From the NCBI GenBank assembly GCA_947450115.1, contig CANFUE010000007.1:1-64000 (forward strand): a stretch of 64,000 nt of DNA, in the 5' to 3' direction. This DNA comes from Acidimicrobiaceae bacterium (lineage in GTDB: Bacteria > Actinomycetota > Acidimicrobiia > Acidimicrobiales > Ilumatobacteraceae). The position numbers were made by a program, and so were the translations under genes. Positions 62,495-64,000 of the stretch are shown piece by piece. Each line of letters begins with the position of its first letter. The first letter of the stretch is position 1. The notes beneath the pieces were generated by a model. That model saw only the letters and a list, made by a program, of their open reading frames with translations. It had not been told where the DNA came from and searched no databases.

Positions 62495-63487
62495 ATGGAA
62501 CATGTGAGATTTGGCAAAACAGGAATGCAAGTGTCGAAATTGTGCCTCGGCACAATGACATTCGGATATCAGTGCAATGAGGAGCAATCAGTTGCCATCT
62601 TGAATGCAGCCAAAGACCACGGCTTCACCTTCATCGACACCGCCGACGTCTACCCCATTGGTGACATGACCAGCGGTTACGGCGCCACCGAAGAGATTCT
62701 GGGTCGCTGGCTCACCGGCCAACGCGGCAACTTCATTTTGGCCACCAAGTGCTACGCGCCCACAGGCCCCAACAAATGGGACCAAGGCAACTCGCGCAAG
62801 AACATCATTCGCGCCGCAGAAGAGTCGCTCCGCCGCTTAAAGACCGACTACATCGACGTTTATCAATTGCACTTCTACGACGACCGCGTGAGCCACGATG
62901 AATCGCTCAGCGCGTTAGACGACCTTGTACGTTCAGGCAAAGTGCGTTACATCGGTTGCTCAAACTATTTGGCATATCAACTTGCCACCGCCCTTGGCCG
63001 TAGCGATGTGAACAAATGGGAACGCTTTGCCAGCGTGCAGCCGCGCTACAACATGCTGTTCCGCGAAAATGAGCGTGAGCTTCTTCCACTCTGTGCCGAA
63101 CAAGGTCTCGCAGTCATTCCGTACAACCCACTTGCTGGCGGCTTCCTCACTGGCAAACACCAAAAGGGCGCCCCAACAGCAGACACTCGCTTCACCATTG
63201 GTGGCGGCACTGCAGAGCGTTACCAAGAGCGCTACTGGCAAGACCAGATGTTTGCCACCCTCGAAGCCCTGCGTGGCATTGCGGCCGAAGCCGACATGAC
63301 CGTGGCCCAACTTGCTATTGCCTGGCAGTTCACCCGCCCCACCATTACTTCACCAATTATTGGAGCAAGTAAGCCAGAGCAGCTTGTTGATGCGGTTAAC
63401 GCGGTTCGTACGCCACTCAGTGCAGAACTCACCCAGCGTCTTGATGTCTTGACTCACGAATATCGCTTTGGCGACAGCGCACGCTGA
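62495..63487 (+). CDS. Aldo/keto reductase
   Basis: This 330-residue TIM-barrel NADPH oxidoreductase has FGKTGMQVSKLCLGTMTFG at the N-terminus, FIDTADVYPIG (Asp-Tyr of the catalytic tetrad), KTDYIDVYQLHFYDD with the His region, and the NADPH region SPIIGASKPEQLVDAVNA. It belongs to the YhdN/Tas-like group of the family. TACGGT lies eight bases upstream of the ATG. It ends 13 bases before the tRNA gene. Natural substrate unknown. Confidence 0.92.
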   Translation: MEHVRFGKTGMQVSKLCLGTMTFGYQCNEEQSVAILNAAKDHGFTFIDTADVYPIGDMTSGYGATEEILGRWLTGQRGNFILATKCYAPTGPNKWDQGNSRKNIIRAAEESLRRLKTDYIDVYQLHFYDDRVSHDESLSALDDLVRSGKVRYIGCSNYLAYQLATALGRSDVNKWERFASVQPRYNMLFRENERELLPLCAEQGLAVIPYNPLAGGFLTGKHQKGAPTADTRFTIGGGTAERYQERYWQDQMFATLEALRGIAAEADMTVAQLAIAWQFTRPTITSPIIGASKPEQLVDAVNAVRTPLSAELTQRLDVLTHEYRFGDSAR

Positions 63488-63500
63488 CACGCACAACTAG

Positions 63501-63574
<74 letters not shown>

Positions 63575-63586
63575 TAAGGCATTGAA

Positions 63587-63592
63587 ATTGTA
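63587..63592 (-). promoter_or_regulatory. -10 element (TACAAT) of the tRNA gene
   Basis: TACAAT on the minus strand lies 12 bases before the tRNA 5' end, which gives a start a few bases upstream of GGGCGCG. A -35 element is not clear. Confidence 0.5.
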
Positions 63593-63716
63593 TCGTGTTT
63601 TTGAAAAATAATCTGTGCTGAAATTCAATCTACAAAGGGGAATTTCACGCAGATCCGCGACGCAAACTTGCACTTTCTCACTTCGATTCCCTATAGAACC
63701 CCACGTGGGACTGGGG

Positions 63717-64000
63717 CTACTTAGCGATCTTCAGCATCACAGTTTTAAAAAGAGCTTTTCCCTTTTTGGGAGTGACCGTGACCGTCACCTTGCACGTTCC
63801 GGCTTTAAGACCTTTGAGTGTGCTGCCAGAGACTTTGCAGAACTTTGCCGAACTAGGCAGAACTCTCAGAGCGACTTTCGATGTTGAAGCCACCTTCAAT
63901 TTTGCGTCAGTAGCGATTGATTTAGCTGTAATAGTTTTCGAAATAGTTAACTTTAGAGTATTGATTATTGTTGTCACTATGGTTTGTCCAACCGTCGTCG
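63717..64000 (-). CDS. C-terminal fragment of a probable surface/secreted protein (cut by window edge)
   Basis: The frame stays open to the window end, so the protein begins beyond 64000; an internal GTG at 63977 is not a convincing start. The visible 94 residues are rich in Lys, Thr, Ser and Val and form repeated beta-strand-like stretches: ASTSKVALRVLPSSAKFCKVSGSTLKGLKAGTCKVTVTVTPKKGKA. Two cysteines (FCKVSG and GTCKV) 16 residues apart could form a disulfide. This looks like a terminal beta-sandwich/Ig-like domain of an exported protein, not an enzyme. Function unknown. Confidence 0.65.
   Translation of the reverse strand, partial: TTVGQTIVTTIINTLKLTISKTITAKSIATDAKLKVASTSKVALRVLPSSAKFCKVSGSTLKGLKAGTCKVTVTVTPKKGKALFKTVMLKIAK

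Noticed and set aside
62469-62561. Extension of the EamA transporter gene to 62561
   Set aside because: It overlaps the divergent aldo/keto reductase start, and the extension has no signal or similarity.

Overview
The window is a gene-dense bacterial chromosome segment of roughly balanced base composition, with about 63 protein genes and one tRNA gene. It most likely comes from the Actinomycetota, probably an Acidimicrobiia/Ilumatobacter-like lineage (inference). The supporting signs are a mycothiol synthase (MshD), three F420-type LLM oxidoreductases, a DUF3499 protein, an acyl-CoA/phosphotransferase gene complement, and many promoters of the actinobacterial leaderless type (TANNNT six bases before the start codon). 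No phage, insertion sequence or CRISPR array was seen. No gap between genes exceeds 300 bases.

Layout. 1-1569: the start of pyruvate phosphate dikinase (cut by the window edge) and an M50 protease. 1570-7173: a lipid/aromatic catabolism-like block (acyl-CoA dehydrogenase, TetR and LLM on one strand; dienelactone hydrolase, ABM monooxygenase, enoyl-CoA hydratase and LLM on the other) around a perfect inverted repeat. 7170-14524: amino-acid biosynthesis (ygfZ, trpE, hisI, a GroES-like gene, then hisF-A-H-B-C). 14566-21221: housekeeping genes (nth, mshD, rlmN, APH-like kinase, ABC ATPase, SRPBCC, DUF3499, J-domain protein). 21249-28556: a PotABCD-type polyamine ABC transporter with an AsnC regulator and a putative gamma-aminobutyraldehyde dehydrogenase, which suggests putrescine uptake and oxidation. 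28595-34686: P450, LLM, MFS exporter, murF and ddl. 34683-41516: a TetR gene divergent from a tightly coupled four-gene lipid-type cassette (acyl-CoA-reductase-like SDR fused to HAD, alcohol dehydrogenase, LarA-like protein, PlsC). 41543-48210: a LysM lipoprotein and glutamate synthase gltBD. 48364-63487: central metabolism with acnA, gltA and icd, plus acyl-CoA dehydrogenase, an acyl-CoA carboxylase beta subunit, regulators and transporters. 63501-63574: tRNA-Val(GAC). 63717-64000: the C-terminus of a probable surface protein.

The most unusual signal lies between aconitase and a LysR gene (52977-53154). Three consecutive hairpins each present the same GGGGG loop and are followed by a terminator-like hairpin with a T-run. 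The three TCA-cycle genes in the window (acnA, icd, gltA) all carry a purine-rich tract followed by CCCCCAAT at or just before the start codon. This can pair with the loops, and best with UUGGGGG of the third hairpin. I propose a small RNA or 3'UTR element that co-regulates the entry half of the TCA cycle. Read on the other strand, the same structure has C-rich loops resembling the actinobacterial 6C RNA class, so the strand needs testing. All interpretation rests on reading the sequence; no database search was run.
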